Below are positions 53,072-61,861 of a stretch of 64,000 bases of DNA, piece by piece (the stretch's first letter is position 1; each line of letters starts with the position of its first letter). Under the pieces are notes generated by a model. That model was not told the DNA's origin and did no database searches. It worked only from the letters and a program-made list of their open reading frames with translations. The translations under genes and the position numbers were made by a program. The stretch lies in assembly GCA_041563475.1 (NCBI GenBank), contig JBFFMY010000004.1, positions 1 through 64,000 on the forward strand, given 5' to 3'. Source of the DNA: CAJXZP01 sp041563475 (GTDB lineage: Bacteria; Bacteroidota; Bacteroidia; Flavobacteriales_G; Salibacteraceae).

Positions 53072-54136
53072 ATGTACAAAACAATAAACGGTATTCAACA
53101 TATTGGGGTCGGTGTTCCAAATCATGCGGAGTCGTGGAAATGGTATCGAAAGAACTTCGGTATGGATATTTGTTTTTTTAATGGGGCTGCAGAAGCGGCT
53201 TTGATGCAGATTTACACAAAAAACGAAATTATCAATAAACAGGCAGCCATGATTGCAAACTTGCATGGTGGTTGTGCTATGGAAGTGGTGAGTCCGATCT
53301 CTTTTACGGCAACACATGCGAAAACAAAATTTGAGTTAGGTGATTTGGGTATTTTTTTCGCTTCCGTAAAGTCTTCAAATTTACAGAGTGCTTTTCAGTT
53401 TTTTACGAAAAACGACACGGAAGTTTTGGGAGATATGGAGAGTTCCCCTATTGGTTCAGAATCTTTTTTCATTGCGGATCCAAACGGATTATTATTTCAA
53501 ATTACCGAAGCAAAGGAGTGGTTTGTCAATCCTAAAAAGAAGGTAATGGGCGGTCCAACGGGTGTTGGAATTGGAGTTTCTGATATCGAGAACTCGTTAA
53601 AATTATATTCCGACATCTTGGGTTATGATAAAGTTTTATTCGATGAAATTGGTATTTTCGAGGATTTGAAACATATTCCTGGAGGGTCCAAAAAATTCAG
53701 ACGGGTATTGCTCACTCAATCCAATAAACCCGGAGGTGGTTTTGCCAAAATGACCGGTACAACCTACATTGAATTGTTTCAAGCATTTGATTTTTCCCCT
53801 AGAAAAATCTATGAAAATCGTCTATGGGGAGATATTGGATTTGTTCACCTTGGGTTTGATGTTCGAGGAATGAATGAGCTGGGAGTGGAGTTAGCAAGCA
53901 AAGGTTTTGGATTCACATGTGATACGGATAATGCCCTTACAATGGGTAAATCAACTCAAGTACATTGCACCTATATTGAAGATCCAGATGGGACTTTAAT
54001 TGAACTCATTGAAGTGTTCAAAATTCCAATAATTGAAAAACTCGGAGTATTTTTAAATGTAGAAAAGCGCGATCCTAAAACTCCCTTGCCTGACTTTATG
54101 CTAAAAGCAATGCGCTTCGCGCGCATCAAGGACTAG
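53072..54136 (+). CDS. Tandem VOC-domain protein
   Basis: A 354-residue protein with two vicinal-oxygen-chelate domains (about 6-130 and 145-310). Ligand-like His10 and the Glu in FQITE are in the first; the second has FVHLGF and DPDGTLIELIE. The overall length is like 4-hydroxyphenylpyruvate dioxygenase but its specific motifs are absent, so that name is not used. The second domain's first strand has no metal His. Substrate unknown. Confidence 0.75.
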   Translation: MYKTINGIQHIGVGVPNHAESWKWYRKNFGMDICFFNGAAEAALMQIYTKNEIINKQAAMIANLHGGCAMEVVSPISFTATHAKTKFELGDLGIFFASVKSSNLQSAFQFFTKNDTEVLGDMESSPIGSESFFIADPNGLLFQITEAKEWFVNPKKKVMGGPTGVGIGVSDIENSLKLYSDILGYDKVLFDEIGIFEDLKHIPGGSKKFRRVLLTQSNKPGGGFAKMTGTTYIELFQAFDFSPRKIYENRLWGDIGFVHLGFDVRGMNELGVELASKGFGFTCDTDNALTMGKSTQVHCTYIEDPDGTLIELIEVFKIPIIEKLGVFLNVEKRDPKTPLPDFMLKAMRFARIKD

Positions 54137-54167
54137 CCCCCTAATTTTCATAACGCCCTAAAAAAGT

Positions 54168-54181
54168 GTGACAAAAGTCAC
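54168..54181. promoter_or_regulatory. Crp/Fnr-type palindrome before the fasciclin gene
   Basis: GTGAC-AAAA-GTCAC is a perfect palindrome within TGTGACAAAAGTCACT, close to the TGTGA-N6-TCACA type. Its centre is about 60 bases before the predicted transcription start, a class I activator position. Confidence 0.55.
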
Positions 54182-54220
54182 TTTTAGCACTATTAATAAT
54201 CATGGTATAAAAGACGTTGA

Positions 54221-54228
54221 TATCTTTA
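54221..54228 (+). promoter_or_regulatory. -7 box of the fasciclin gene
   Basis: TATCTTTA differs from TAnnTTTG in the last base and lies 30 bases before the ATG at 54258. Confidence 0.45.
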
Positions 54229-54257
54229 ATTTGAATGATTATAAAAAAACTGTCATT

Positions 54258-54842
54258 ATGAAAAAAAGTATCTTATTTATTTCTGTCTTAACTGCATCAA
54301 TAGCGCTTCATGGATGTAGTGAAGGAAACGCGGAAGCTCCCGCAGAAAATGCTACTGCTGTGGCTGAAACAACCAATGAAACGCATGGTCAATCTGGTGT
54401 GAAAGATGATGTTAGTCAAGCAAACATTTTAAACATTGCAATCGGTTCACCCGATCATACTACCCTAGTAGCTGCAGTTCAGGCGGCACAAATTGAAGAC
54501 GTGTTAGTAAATGCGGGCCCATTAACAGTATTTGCACCCACTAACGAAGCTTTTGGTAAATTACCCGCCGGAACCGTTGAAGAATTAGTTAAACCTGAGA
54601 ATAAAGCAAAATTGGCTGGTATTTTAACAATGCATGCTTCACCGGGTAATTTTAATGATGCAGGTTTGCGTAAAGAAGCTAGAAAGGGGCGTAAAATGTA
54701 TATGGCATCTGGCGACTATCTAACCGTAGTTGTGGATGATAATGATGATATTTATGTAGGAGGAGCGAAAGTTTTAGGATTTGCACCTGCGAGTAACGGT
54801 ATGGTGGTAGTTGTTGATGCTCTTGTGGATCCCACTAAATAA
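54258..54842 (+). CDS. Fasciclin-domain lipoprotein
   Basis: A 194-residue protein from ATG 54258; the frame extends 30 codons upstream but that part overlaps the palindrome and promoter. Lipobox Cys20 (LHGC) is followed by an Ala/Glu linker and a FAS1 domain (about 50-194) with SPDHTTLVAAVQAA, LTVFAPTNEAFGKLPAGTV and the final VVVVDALVDP. FAS1 domains mediate adhesion or cell-surface interaction. The Crp/Fnr-type site upstream links it to the nos regulon. Confidence 0.9.
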   Translation: MKKSILFISVLTASIALHGCSEGNAEAPAENATAVAETTNETHGQSGVKDDVSQANILNIAIGSPDHTTLVAAVQAAQIEDVLVNAGPLTVFAPTNEAFGKLPAGTVEELVKPENKAKLAGILTMHASPGNFNDAGLRKEARKGRKMYMASGDYLTVVVDDNDDIYVGGAKVLGFAPASNGMVVVVDALVDPTK

Positions 54843-54903
54843 TCATTAGCAAAATTTAAACCTGATCACTAATTAGTTGGACGTATAAAAAACGCTTTCA
54901 GGT

Positions 54904-54959
54904 TTTAAAAGCCATAAAAAAACTCTAGTTTTCACTAGAGTTTTTTTATGGCTTTTAAA
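54904..54959. terminator. Strong bidirectional terminator
   Basis: Two perfect 25-bp arms (54904-54928 and 54935-54959) around TTTTCA, with A and T runs inside the stem. It serves the convergent fasciclin gene and the minus-strand gene that ends at 54965. Confidence 0.92.
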
Positions 54960-54964
54960 TTTTA

Positions 54965-55792
54965 TTAATTTATTGGATTTGTTACAATCATGTTCGTGCA
55001 TTTATTGATATTTTGATTTTTTAAAATCACGGTAATAACTGTGTTTGCATCCGAAGCATCACCAATTTTTTGTTCTCCAAGTTTGTCGGTAGAAACAATT
55101 CCTTGGATAGTGTTCCAATAAAAGTTAGTTCCACCTTCATCTAATTTCACTACCCGTAGTTTATCGGTTCCAATAAAATAGAAATCGTTGGTAACCCCTT
55201 CATAATCTGTCCCGTTTGGAAATAGCGTTTCGGTTGTTATTTTTGATGGGTTTTCTTTGTTCATGCTCACAAAACAACGACCCTTATATAGTTTATCTGC
55301 TATTTGCATAATAGATATATAATCAATCACATAGCCATCTTCCGTTTTTTTACCTAAAGTTCTAATGTAGTTTTTTCCACTTTGAATCATTTCGTTATCA
55401 GCATATAATTCAACCGCAACTTCGAAACTTGCCATCCGGGTATTTTCTCTTACTTGAACGTCACTAAAAGAGATTATTTTCCATTTTACAGTCAAGAATC
55501 GTTGAAGGTCTAATCTATTCACTATTTTTCGCAATCCATCTTTTGATTGTCTTTGCGCAGAAACTCTTCCATCAATGGAAACGTCCACATCCATCCAGAT
55601 TAAATTTTCGCCAAAGGCGCGCAAAAATGGAGTTGAATTATTGCCGCTAGATAAATTGTTAAGATTTATTTCAAAAGTCTCATGAATGAAATTCTTAAAT
55701 CCTTCACCGCTTTGAGCCGACCCCCAAAATGAAACAGTTAGTAGGGAGAATAGAACGATAAAAGCTCTAATATTTTTGGTATTGAAATTCAT
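54965..55792 (-). CDS. Secreted protein of unknown function
   Basis: A 275-residue protein with a signal peptide (1-26, ending WGSAQ). The mature part has two alpha/beta stretches (WKIISFSDVQVREN and VIDYISIMQIADKLYKG) and C-terminal beta strands, but no family I know. It is flanked by the strong terminator and by paaE on the same strand 25 bp upstream, so it may be part of a paaE unit, though function is open. Confidence 0.7.
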   Translation of the reverse strand: MNFNTKNIRAFIVLFSLLTVSFWGSAQSGEGFKNFIHETFEINLNNLSSGNNSTPFLRAFGENLIWMDVDVSIDGRVSAQRQSKDGLRKIVNRLDLQRFLTVKWKIISFSDVQVRENTRMASFEVAVELYADNEMIQSGKNYIRTLGKKTEDGYVIDYISIMQIADKLYKGRCFVSMNKENPSKITTETLFPNGTDYEGVTNDFYFIGTDKLRVVKLDEGGTNFYWNTIQGIVSTDKLGEQKIGDASDANTVITVILKNQNINKCTNMIVTNPIN

Positions 55793-55817
55793 AGTGTTGT
55801 TTTTTATTTATTAATGT

Positions 55818-56885
55818 TTATTCATCAAAGCTAACCACAAGTTTTTCACTTGTTGGATGGGCCTGACATGTTAAGATATATCCTTCTTTAATTTCTTCAT
55901 CAAGTAAAGAATAATTGAGTTTCATTTCCGCTTCGCCTTCTAAAATTTTTGCTTTACACGTACTACAAACTCCTCCTTTACAAGAAAATGGTAAGTCAAC
56001 ACCCGCATCTACACCAGCTTGCAAGATGTCTTTTCCGTCAGAGCCTAATTCAAATTGATATTCTTCATCATCAATGATAACTTTCACATTTGCATTGACT
56101 TTAGTGGTATTTGTGGCTTTTTTGGGTTGGTGATCTATAGAAGCGCCTGAGGCAGTAAAAAGTTCAAAATGTATTTTTTCATCCGCTACATTATGCTCGG
56201 ATAAAAAACTTTTAACCTCGTTTATCATTGCTTCTGGACCGCACATAAAATACTCATCGGTTTGAGCTACTTCAAATAAGCCCTTTTCCCAAATGGCTAA
56301 TTTTTCAGAATTTATTCTTCCGTAAAATATGTCCGTACCATAATTTTCTTGACTAAAAAGATATTGAACGCTAAATCTGGAAGGATAAATATTTTTTAAA
56401 TCATCTAATTGCTTTCCAAATATTACGCTGTCAACTTCTCTATTTCCATAGAATAAAGTGAATACGCTTTCTTTTTCCGTATACAGCACGTGCTTAATAA
56501 TACTTAGCAACGGTGTTATGCCACTTCCAGCAGCAAAACCCACATAGTTTTTATGGTTTTCGGGTTTGTATTGGCTGTGAAAATGTCCGTTTGGAGTCAT
56601 AACCTCCAGAACATCACCTGCTTTCAGAAGGGTATTTGCATAGGTTGAAAACACGCCATTTGGCACTTTTTTTATAGCTACTCTAAGTTCGTTTTCATAG
56701 GGCGCGGAGCAAATAGAATAAGCTCTTCTTACATCTTCGCCATTAATTATGGTTTTAAGAGTGATATATTGACCAGGGATAAAGTGGTAATCTTTTGAAA
56801 GTTCCTCAGGAATTGAAAATGACACAGAAACCGTATCAGAAGTTTCTTTTCTTACATCATTTACTTGAAGAGAATGAAATAGCAT
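55818..56885 (-). CDS. paaE: Phenylacetyl-CoA epoxidase reductase subunit
   Basis: A 355-residue reductase. The N-terminal FAD domain shows RRAYSICSAPYENEL, the NAD domain GFAAGSGITPLLSIIKHVL and the C-terminal ferredoxin domain GVDLPFSCKGGVCSTC with its 2Fe-2S cysteines. It passes electrons to the PaaABCD monooxygenase. The ATG at 56885 is chosen because a -7 box lies directly upstream and covers the alternative start at 56915. It is divergent from paaA instead of following paaD. Confidence 0.93.
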   Translation of the reverse strand: MLFHSLQVNDVRKETSDTVSVSFSIPEELSKDYHFIPGQYITLKTIINGEDVRRAYSICSAPYENELRVAIKKVPNGVFSTYANTLLKAGDVLEVMTPNGHFHSQYKPENHKNYVGFAAGSGITPLLSIIKHVLYTEKESVFTLFYGNREVDSVIFGKQLDDLKNIYPSRFSVQYLFSQENYGTDIFYGRINSEKLAIWEKGLFEVAQTDEYFMCGPEAMINEVKSFLSEHNVADEKIHFELFTASGASIDHQPKKATNTTKVNANVKVIIDDEEYQFELGSDGKDILQAGVDAGVDLPFSCKGGVCSTCKAKILEGEAEMKLNYSLLDEEIKEGYILTCQAHPTSEKLVVSFDE

Positions 56886-56903
56886 ATTTAATGTGATTTT
56901 GGA

Positions 56904-56911
56904 CAAAAATA
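56904..56911 (-). promoter_or_regulatory. -7 box of paaE
   Basis: On the minus strand TATTTTTG fits TAnnTTTG, 18 bases before the paaE ATG. Confidence 0.5.
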
Positions 56912-57042
56912 TCATTTCTTGCTATAAGGTTATTTCGAATCTTAATTTCTTTTTCCCTTTGGATAGGATAAATTTGCAATTGGTGTTATTTTTACCTTTT
57001 TGCTAAGTTTTCATGTACATTCTGCAACGCCTTAATGTCATG

Positions 57043-57050
57043 TATATTTG
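57043..57050 (+). promoter_or_regulatory. -7 box of the paaABCD operon
   Basis: TATATTTG fits TAnnTTTG, with TCTG 18 bases upstream as a weak -33. The predicted start near 57056 is before the ATG at 57095 and rules out the longer frame. Confidence 0.55.
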
Positions 57051-57094
57051 CCAAAAGAATTAGTACAATTGTTTTATATTATAAGATACAACCA

Positions 57095-58030
57095 ATGTCG
57101 GAACAAGAATTAGAAAATCAATTTCAAGAACGTATTGATGCCGAAGTGAAAATTGAACCTCGTGAATGGATGCCTGACGCGTACAGAAAGCATTTAATTC
57201 GTCAAATTTCTCAACATGCGCATAGTGAAGTTGTTGGAATGCAGCCTGAGGGAAACTGGATTTCAAGAGCACCATCTATACGTGCAAAAATGGTTTTATT
57301 AGCTAAAATTCAAGATGAGGCTGGACATGGCTTGTATTTGTACAGCGCGTGTGAAACCCTTGGAATCACTAGAGAGGAATTAATTGAACAATTACATACT
57401 GGTAAAGCAAAATACTCCAGTATTTTTAATTACCCAACCTTGAATTGGGCGGATATGGGAGCTGTAGGCTGGTTAGTGGATGGAGCTGCGATTGTAAATC
57501 AAGTTTCCTTACAACGTACTTCTTATGGACCTTATTCTCGTGGAATGGTTCGAATATGTAAAGAGGAAAGTTTTCACCAACGCCAAGGGTATGAAATTAT
57601 GGCAACCATGGCTGCTGGAACCCCAGATCAAAAGGCTATGGCGCAAGATGCGTTAAATAGATTATGGTGGCCTTCGCTAATGATGTTTGGTCCAACCGAT
57701 AAAGATTCTCCAAATACAGGCAATGCCTTGAAATGGAAAATTAAGAGAGAGAGTAATGATGTTTTACGTCAACGTTTTGTTGATAAAACAGTTCAACAGG
57801 CAGAACTAATTGGACTTACTATTCCCGATTCAGATTTAAAATGGAACGAAGAAACGGGTCATTATGATTTTGGTGAAATTAATTGGGAAGAGTTCTACAA
57901 TGTGATTAAAGGAAATGGCCCTGCGAATAAACAGAGAATTAAACATCATAAACGTGCGCATGATGAAGGCGCATGGGTAAGAAAGGCCGCAACGGCTTAT
58001 GCCAACAAACAAAAAGAAGTTTTAGTTTAA
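57095..58030 (+). CDS. paaA: Phenylacetyl-CoA epoxidase subunit A
   Basis: A 311-residue ferritin-like diiron oxygenase subunit, catalytic for ring epoxidation of phenylacetyl-CoA. EVVGMQPEGNWISRAPS, LLAKIQDEAGHGLYLYSACETLG and CKEESFHQRQGYE carry the Glu/His metal ligands of the two iron-binding helices. The length is right for PaaA from ATG 57095. It heads paaABCD; paaB follows 11 bp later. Confidence 0.96.
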   Translation: MSEQELENQFQERIDAEVKIEPREWMPDAYRKHLIRQISQHAHSEVVGMQPEGNWISRAPSIRAKMVLLAKIQDEAGHGLYLYSACETLGITREELIEQLHTGKAKYSSIFNYPTLNWADMGAVGWLVDGAAIVNQVSLQRTSYGPYSRGMVRICKEESFHQRQGYEIMATMAAGTPDQKAMAQDALNRLWWPSLMMFGPTDKDSPNTGNALKWKIKRESNDVLRQRFVDKTVQQAELIGLTIPDSDLKWNEETGHYDFGEINWEEFYNVIKGNGPANKQRIKHHKRAHDEGAWVRKAATAYANKQKEVLV

Positions 58031-58041
58031 AAAATTAGATA

Positions 58042-58335
58042 ATGTCAGTAGAAAATACACAAGGTCAACTTTGGGAAGTTTTTATCCAATCTAAAAATAA
58101 TTTACCATATAAGCATGTAGGTAGTGTCCATGCCTCCGATAAAGAGATGGCCATTCAAAATGCCCGTGATTTGTACACGCGTAGAAGTGAAGGTCGTGGA
58201 ATTTGGGTTGTTCCATCAAATTGCATCGTTGCTTCAGATCCTCAGGATGAAGAAGCAATGTTTGATCCTTCTGATGATAAAATATACCGTCACGCTACTT
58301 TTTATAAAATGCCTGAGGGTTCTCAAAACATCTAA
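58042..58335 (+). CDS. paaB: Phenylacetyl-CoA epoxidase subunit B
   Basis: A 97-residue subunit that shapes the PaaAC complex. LWEVFIQSKNNLPYKHVGSVHASDKEMA at 10-37 and the RSEGRGIWVVPS block are the family markers. It starts 11 bp after paaA and ends 3 bp before paaC. Confidence 0.94.
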   Translation: MSVENTQGQLWEVFIQSKNNLPYKHVGSVHASDKEMAIQNARDLYTRRSEGRGIWVVPSNCIVASDPQDEEAMFDPSDDKIYRHATFYKMPEGSQNI

Positions 58336-58338
58336 ATT

Positions 58339-59097
58339 ATGGCCAATAAAGATTTATTATTTCAGTATTGCCTCCGTTTGGGGGATACCCATAATGTGCT
58401 TTCGCATAGAATGGCAGAATGGTGTTCAAACGCGCATATTTTGGAGGAGGATATCGCTATGACTAATATTTCATTAGATCATATTGGGGCTGCAAGTGCT
58501 TGGTTAACCTACGCTGGACAGGTTGAGGGTAAAGGTAGAACCGAGGACGATTTAACTTTTAGAAGGGATGAACGTGATTATTATAACATGTTAATTGCCG
58601 AATTACCGAATGGTAATTTTGCAGATACTATTGCGCGTAATTTCATGTTTGATGTATTTGCAAAATTGTACTATACCCAATTAATGGAAAGTGCCGATGA
58701 AACCTTAGCTGGAATTGCTGGAAAGGTTATCAAAGAGGCTAATTACCATTTGAAGCATTCATCGCAATGGGTTGTGCGTTTAGGTGATGGTACGGATGAA
58801 AGCCATGAGAAAATGCAAAGTGCTATAAATGAGGTTTGGCAATTTACCGGAAATATGTTTGAGATGGATTCTGTAGATCAAACATTAGCAGATGCTGGAG
58901 TTGGTGTTGATGTGACAGAGTTACAAGATTCTTGGATGGCTATAGTTGAGGATGTTTTGGAAGAAGCTAAATTGACGCATCCAGTAGATGAATTTATGAT
59001 GACAGGAAGTAAACAAGGAATGCATACCGAAAAATTGGGGCATATGTTGGCAGAAATGCAATTTTTACCTCGTGCTTATCCAGATGCTAAATGGTAA
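58339..59097 (+). CDS. paaC: Phenylacetyl-CoA epoxidase subunit C
   Basis: A 252-residue ferritin-like structural subunit of the epoxidase, paralogous to PaaA but without its own diiron site. LRLGDTHNVLSHRMAEWC, LDHIGAASAWLTYAG and KEANYHLKHSSQWVVRLGDGT match the family. It starts 3 bp after paaB. Confidence 0.94.
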   Translation: MANKDLLFQYCLRLGDTHNVLSHRMAEWCSNAHILEEDIAMTNISLDHIGAASAWLTYAGQVEGKGRTEDDLTFRRDERDYYNMLIAELPNGNFADTIARNFMFDVFAKLYYTQLMESADETLAGIAGKVIKEANYHLKHSSQWVVRLGDGTDESHEKMQSAINEVWQFTGNMFEMDSVDQTLADAGVGVDVTELQDSWMAIVEDVLEEAKLTHPVDEFMMTGSKQGMHTEKLGHMLAEMQFLPRAYPDAKW

Positions 59098-59141
59098 ATT
59101 AAGTTGTTCTTTCTGGATTATTCTTACTTTCATTTAGGCAA

Positions 59142-59642
59142 ATGATTATGAAATCAATACCATCAAAAGATGAAGTTTGGAATATCTTAAATGAAATTCC
59201 AGATCCTGAAATTCCTGTTATTTCTATTGTGGAATTGGGAGTAGTACGTGATTTTGCTATTCAGGATAAAAATATAGATATCGTTATAACCCCAACGTAT
59301 ACGGGATGTCCAGCAACAAACTTTTTTGAAAAAGACATTACCACTGAATTAATAAAGGCCGGTTTCACAACTGTAAATATTACACATCAATACAATCCCG
59401 CGTGGACTACCGATTTGATATCTGAAGAATCACGTGAAAAATTAAGGAAATACGGAATTGCTCCACCAGATGGCCATACAAGTGATAAGAATTTTTTGCT
59501 AGGAAAAGACCCAAAGGTTAAATGCCCGCAATGTAAATCTTCCAATACCAAAATGATTAGTCAGTTTGGTTCAACGGCCTGCAAGTCATTATATCAATGC
59601 AATGACTGTTTGGAAACATTTGATTATTTCAAGTGTATTTAA
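59142..59642 (+). CDS. paaD: Phenylacetyl-CoA epoxidase subunit D (iron-sulfur maturation)
   Basis: A 166-residue MIP18/SufT-type protein. DPEIPVISIVELGVVRD near residue 20 and the TYTGCPAT loop with the functional Cys are the core motifs. The C-terminus holds CPQCKS and CNDC, a zinc- or iron-binding ribbon typical of PaaD. The second ATG two codons later is an equal start candidate. It ends 24 bp from the convergent fabH. Confidence 0.93.
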   Translation: MIMKSIPSKDEVWNILNEIPDPEIPVISIVELGVVRDFAIQDKNIDIVITPTYTGCPATNFFEKDITTELIKAGFTTVNITHQYNPAWTTDLISEESREKLRKYGIAPPDGHTSDKNFLLGKDPKVKCPQCKSSNTKMISQFGSTACKSLYQCNDCLETFDYFKCI

Positions 59643-59666
59643 GAAACTAAATTTCAAGACAATCGT

Positions 59667-60671
59667 TTACCATTCCATAATGGCGCTTGCCCATGTGAAC
59701 CCACTACCAAAAGCAGCTAACACAACTTTATCCCCTTTATTAACTTTACCTTCTTGAACGGCTTCACTTAAAGCAATTGGAATTGAGGCAGCGGTTGTAT
59801 TGCCGTAGCGCATGATATTATTGTAAACTTGGTCGGAGCTCAATCTCATTTTCTTTTGAATGAATTGTGCGATTCTCAAATTGGCTTGGTGTGGAATTAA
59901 CATGTCAATATCTTCTGATTTTAATCCGTTGGCTTCTAATGCTTCGTTTATTACTTCCGCAAAACGGGTTACTGCATGTTTAAAAACAAAATTTCCATTC
60001 ATATGAGGAAAATAGCTTACATCATTTGGATCGTTAGCCTCAATAATTTTATCTACCCAACGAATAGTGGCCGGCCCCTCCAAGCAAAGCTCCATAGCAT
60101 GTTCCCCTTGAGAATGCAAATGAGTGGACATAATTCCCGAGTTATCATTAGATCTTGAAACAATAGCTGCACCAGCTCCATCTCCAAATATTACGGTAAC
60201 CCCACGGCCCCTAGTTGATTTTTCTAATCCAGGGCTATGTAATTCCGAACCAATAACTAAAATGTTTTTGTACATCCCCGTTTTAATAAATTGATCCGCC
60301 ACCGAAAGAGCGTATACAAATCCCGAACATTGGTTTCTTACATCAAGTGCTCCAATTTCTTTTATACCTAATTGTTGTTGAACCTGAACTCCTGGGCCAG
60401 GGAAATACAAATCCGGACTTAGAGTTGCGAATACAATAAAATCAATTTCATCCTTTGCTATCCCCGCATTTTTTATTGCATTTAATGCCGCTTTTGTACC
60501 CATTGTAGATGTTGTATTTCCATCATCCTCTTTGATCCATCTTCTTTCCTGAATTCCTGTTCTTTCTTGGATCCATTCATCGTTGGTTTCCATAAATGCG
60601 GATAAGTCATTATTGGTAACAATGTTTTCTGGAAGGTAATGTCCTAACCCAATTATTTTTGATTTGTACAC
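59667..60671 (-). CDS. fabH: 3-oxoacyl-ACP synthase III
   Basis: A 334-residue condensing enzyme that starts fatty acid synthesis from acetyl-CoA and malonyl-ACP. It shows NQCSGFVYAL with the active-site Cys, IPHQANLRIAQFI with the catalytic His and YGNTTAASIPIAL with the Asn. The start is GTG. Bacteroidota often have several FabH paralogues, so this copy may instead serve another pathway. Confidence 0.92.
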   Translation of the reverse strand: MYKSKIIGLGHYLPENIVTNNDLSAFMETNDEWIQERTGIQERRWIKEDDGNTTSTMGTKAALNAIKNAGIAKDEIDFIVFATLSPDLYFPGPGVQVQQQLGIKEIGALDVRNQCSGFVYALSVADQFIKTGMYKNILVIGSELHSPGLEKSTRGRGVTVIFGDGAGAAIVSRSNDNSGIMSTHLHSQGEHAMELCLEGPATIRWVDKIIEANDPNDVSYFPHMNGNFVFKHAVTRFAEVINEALEANGLKSEDIDMLIPHQANLRIAQFIQKKMRLSSDQVYNNIMRYGNTTAASIPIALSEAVQEGKVNKGDKVVLAAFGSGFTWASAIMEW

Positions 60672-60794
60672 AGTTTTAATTTTTTACTTGAGGAGTAAAA
60701 ATAATATAAAATAATAGGGCAGAAGAATGCCTTTAAAACACTTTTGTTTTTGGGTATAAGAAAATGAAGAATTGTTTAAACCCTGGGGCGAAAT

Positions 60795-60840
60795 TGGCGC
60801 TTAAATAAGGTTACAATTTTTTTCCTAATAACTAGCGCCA
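60795..60840. repeat. Inverted repeat in the fabH/amn spacer
   Basis: TGGCGCT (60795-60801) and AGCGCCA (60834-60840) are perfect 7-bp arms around a 32-base AT-rich centre. No T-run follows in the direction of the amn gene. Role open. Confidence 0.3.
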
Positions 60841-60855
60841 GTGCCTTTTCATTTT

Positions 60856-61629
60856 TTATCTAAATTTTAAATGCTTCACACTTGCTCCAGAATCCCGTAA
60901 CTCTTCCAATGCTCTGATTCCAATGTTTAGGTGTAAATCAACAAAATTTGAAGTGACCGTTTTATCGCTTTCATCTGTTTTTACACCACTAGGAATCATT
61001 GGGTTATCCGTTACTAATAAAATTGCACCACGCGGAATTCTATTGGCAAATCCTGCCGTAAATAAAGTTGCGGTTTCCATATCAATGGCAATTGCCCTAG
61101 CGGTTGTAAGACGTTTTTTGAATTCATCATCATGTTCCCAAACCCTTCTGTTTGTTGTGAATACAACACCGGTCCAGTAATCAGTCTCATAGGCTTGCAT
61201 AGCTTCAGATACTGTTCTTTGTAATCTAAATGACGGTAATGCGGGAACTTCTGCAGGTAAGTATTCATTACTTGTTCCTTCACCCCTTATGGCGGCTATT
61301 GGAAGAATAAAATCTCCAGCGGCAGTTTTCTTTTTTAAACCTCCGCATTTCCCTAAAAATAAAACAGCTTTTGGAGAAATGGCGGATAGTAAGTCCATTA
61401 CCGTTGCGGCCATTGCACTGCCCATTCCAAAGTTTATTATCGTGATGTTGTTATAGGTAGCAGTTTGCATAGGCTTGTCAGCGCCTAGAATTTCTACCCC
61501 GTATTTCTGTGCAAAAATAGTAACGTAATTAGCGAAATTTGTCAATAGAATGTACTGGCCAAAACCCTTAATTGGAGTCCCAGTATATCGCGGTAACCAG
61601 TTGGTTACAATTTCTTGTTTGGTTTTCAT
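60856..61629 (-). CDS. amn: AMP nucleosidase
   Basis: A 257-residue nucleoside-phosphorylase-fold enzyme splitting AMP to adenine and ribose-5-phosphate. INFGMGSAMAATVMDLL, FLGKCGGLKKKTAAGDFILP and DMETATLFTAGF are the expected substrate- and phosphate-site motifs. It is the short form of the family without the N-terminal regulatory domain. A near-consensus -7 box is 18 bases upstream. Confidence 0.9.
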   Translation of the reverse strand: MKTKQEIVTNWLPRYTGTPIKGFGQYILLTNFANYVTIFAQKYGVEILGADKPMQTATYNNITIINFGMGSAMAATVMDLLSAISPKAVLFLGKCGGLKKKTAAGDFILPIAAIRGEGTSNEYLPAEVPALPSFRLQRTVSEAMQAYETDYWTGVVFTTNRRVWEHDDEFKKRLTTARAIAIDMETATLFTAGFANRIPRGAILLVTDNPMIPSGVKTDESDKTVTSNFVDLHLNIGIRALEELRDSGASVKHLKFR

Positions 61630-61646
61630 AAGGGGCTTTTAGGGGT

Positions 61647-61654
61647 GAAAGATA
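61647..61654 (-). promoter_or_regulatory. -7 box of the AMP nucleosidase gene
   Basis: On the minus strand TATCTTTC differs from TAnnTTTG only in the last base and lies 17 bases before the ATG at 61629. Confidence 0.4.
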
Positions 61655-61861
61655 GCTATAAATCTTTGGCAGAATCTCATACTTTTTTTTAAAAGTTATC
61701 TATATTTTGTTCAAATTTGTTTGGTGTAATAAACAGTATGCGTAAGTACATGATTAATTTGTTTTATGCTTAAATCAATACAATCAATATAATTTATAAC
61801 CATAACAGGTTTTGAATAGGATAATATTGCAATGAAGTAATTAATAATTAAATATTACAAG

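Noticed and set aside
53072..54136. 4-hydroxyphenylpyruvate dioxygenase
   Set aside because: Length and two VOC domains fit, but the C-terminal motifs and iron ligands of HPPD are not complete, so only the VOC family is claimed.
54168..54257. Longer fasciclin protein start
   Set aside because: The extra 30 codons cover the palindrome and promoter, and the signal peptide begins at the ATG at 54258.
57035..57094. Longer PaaA start
   Set aside because: It lies within and before the -7 box at 57043-57050, and the family begins near the later ATG at 57095.
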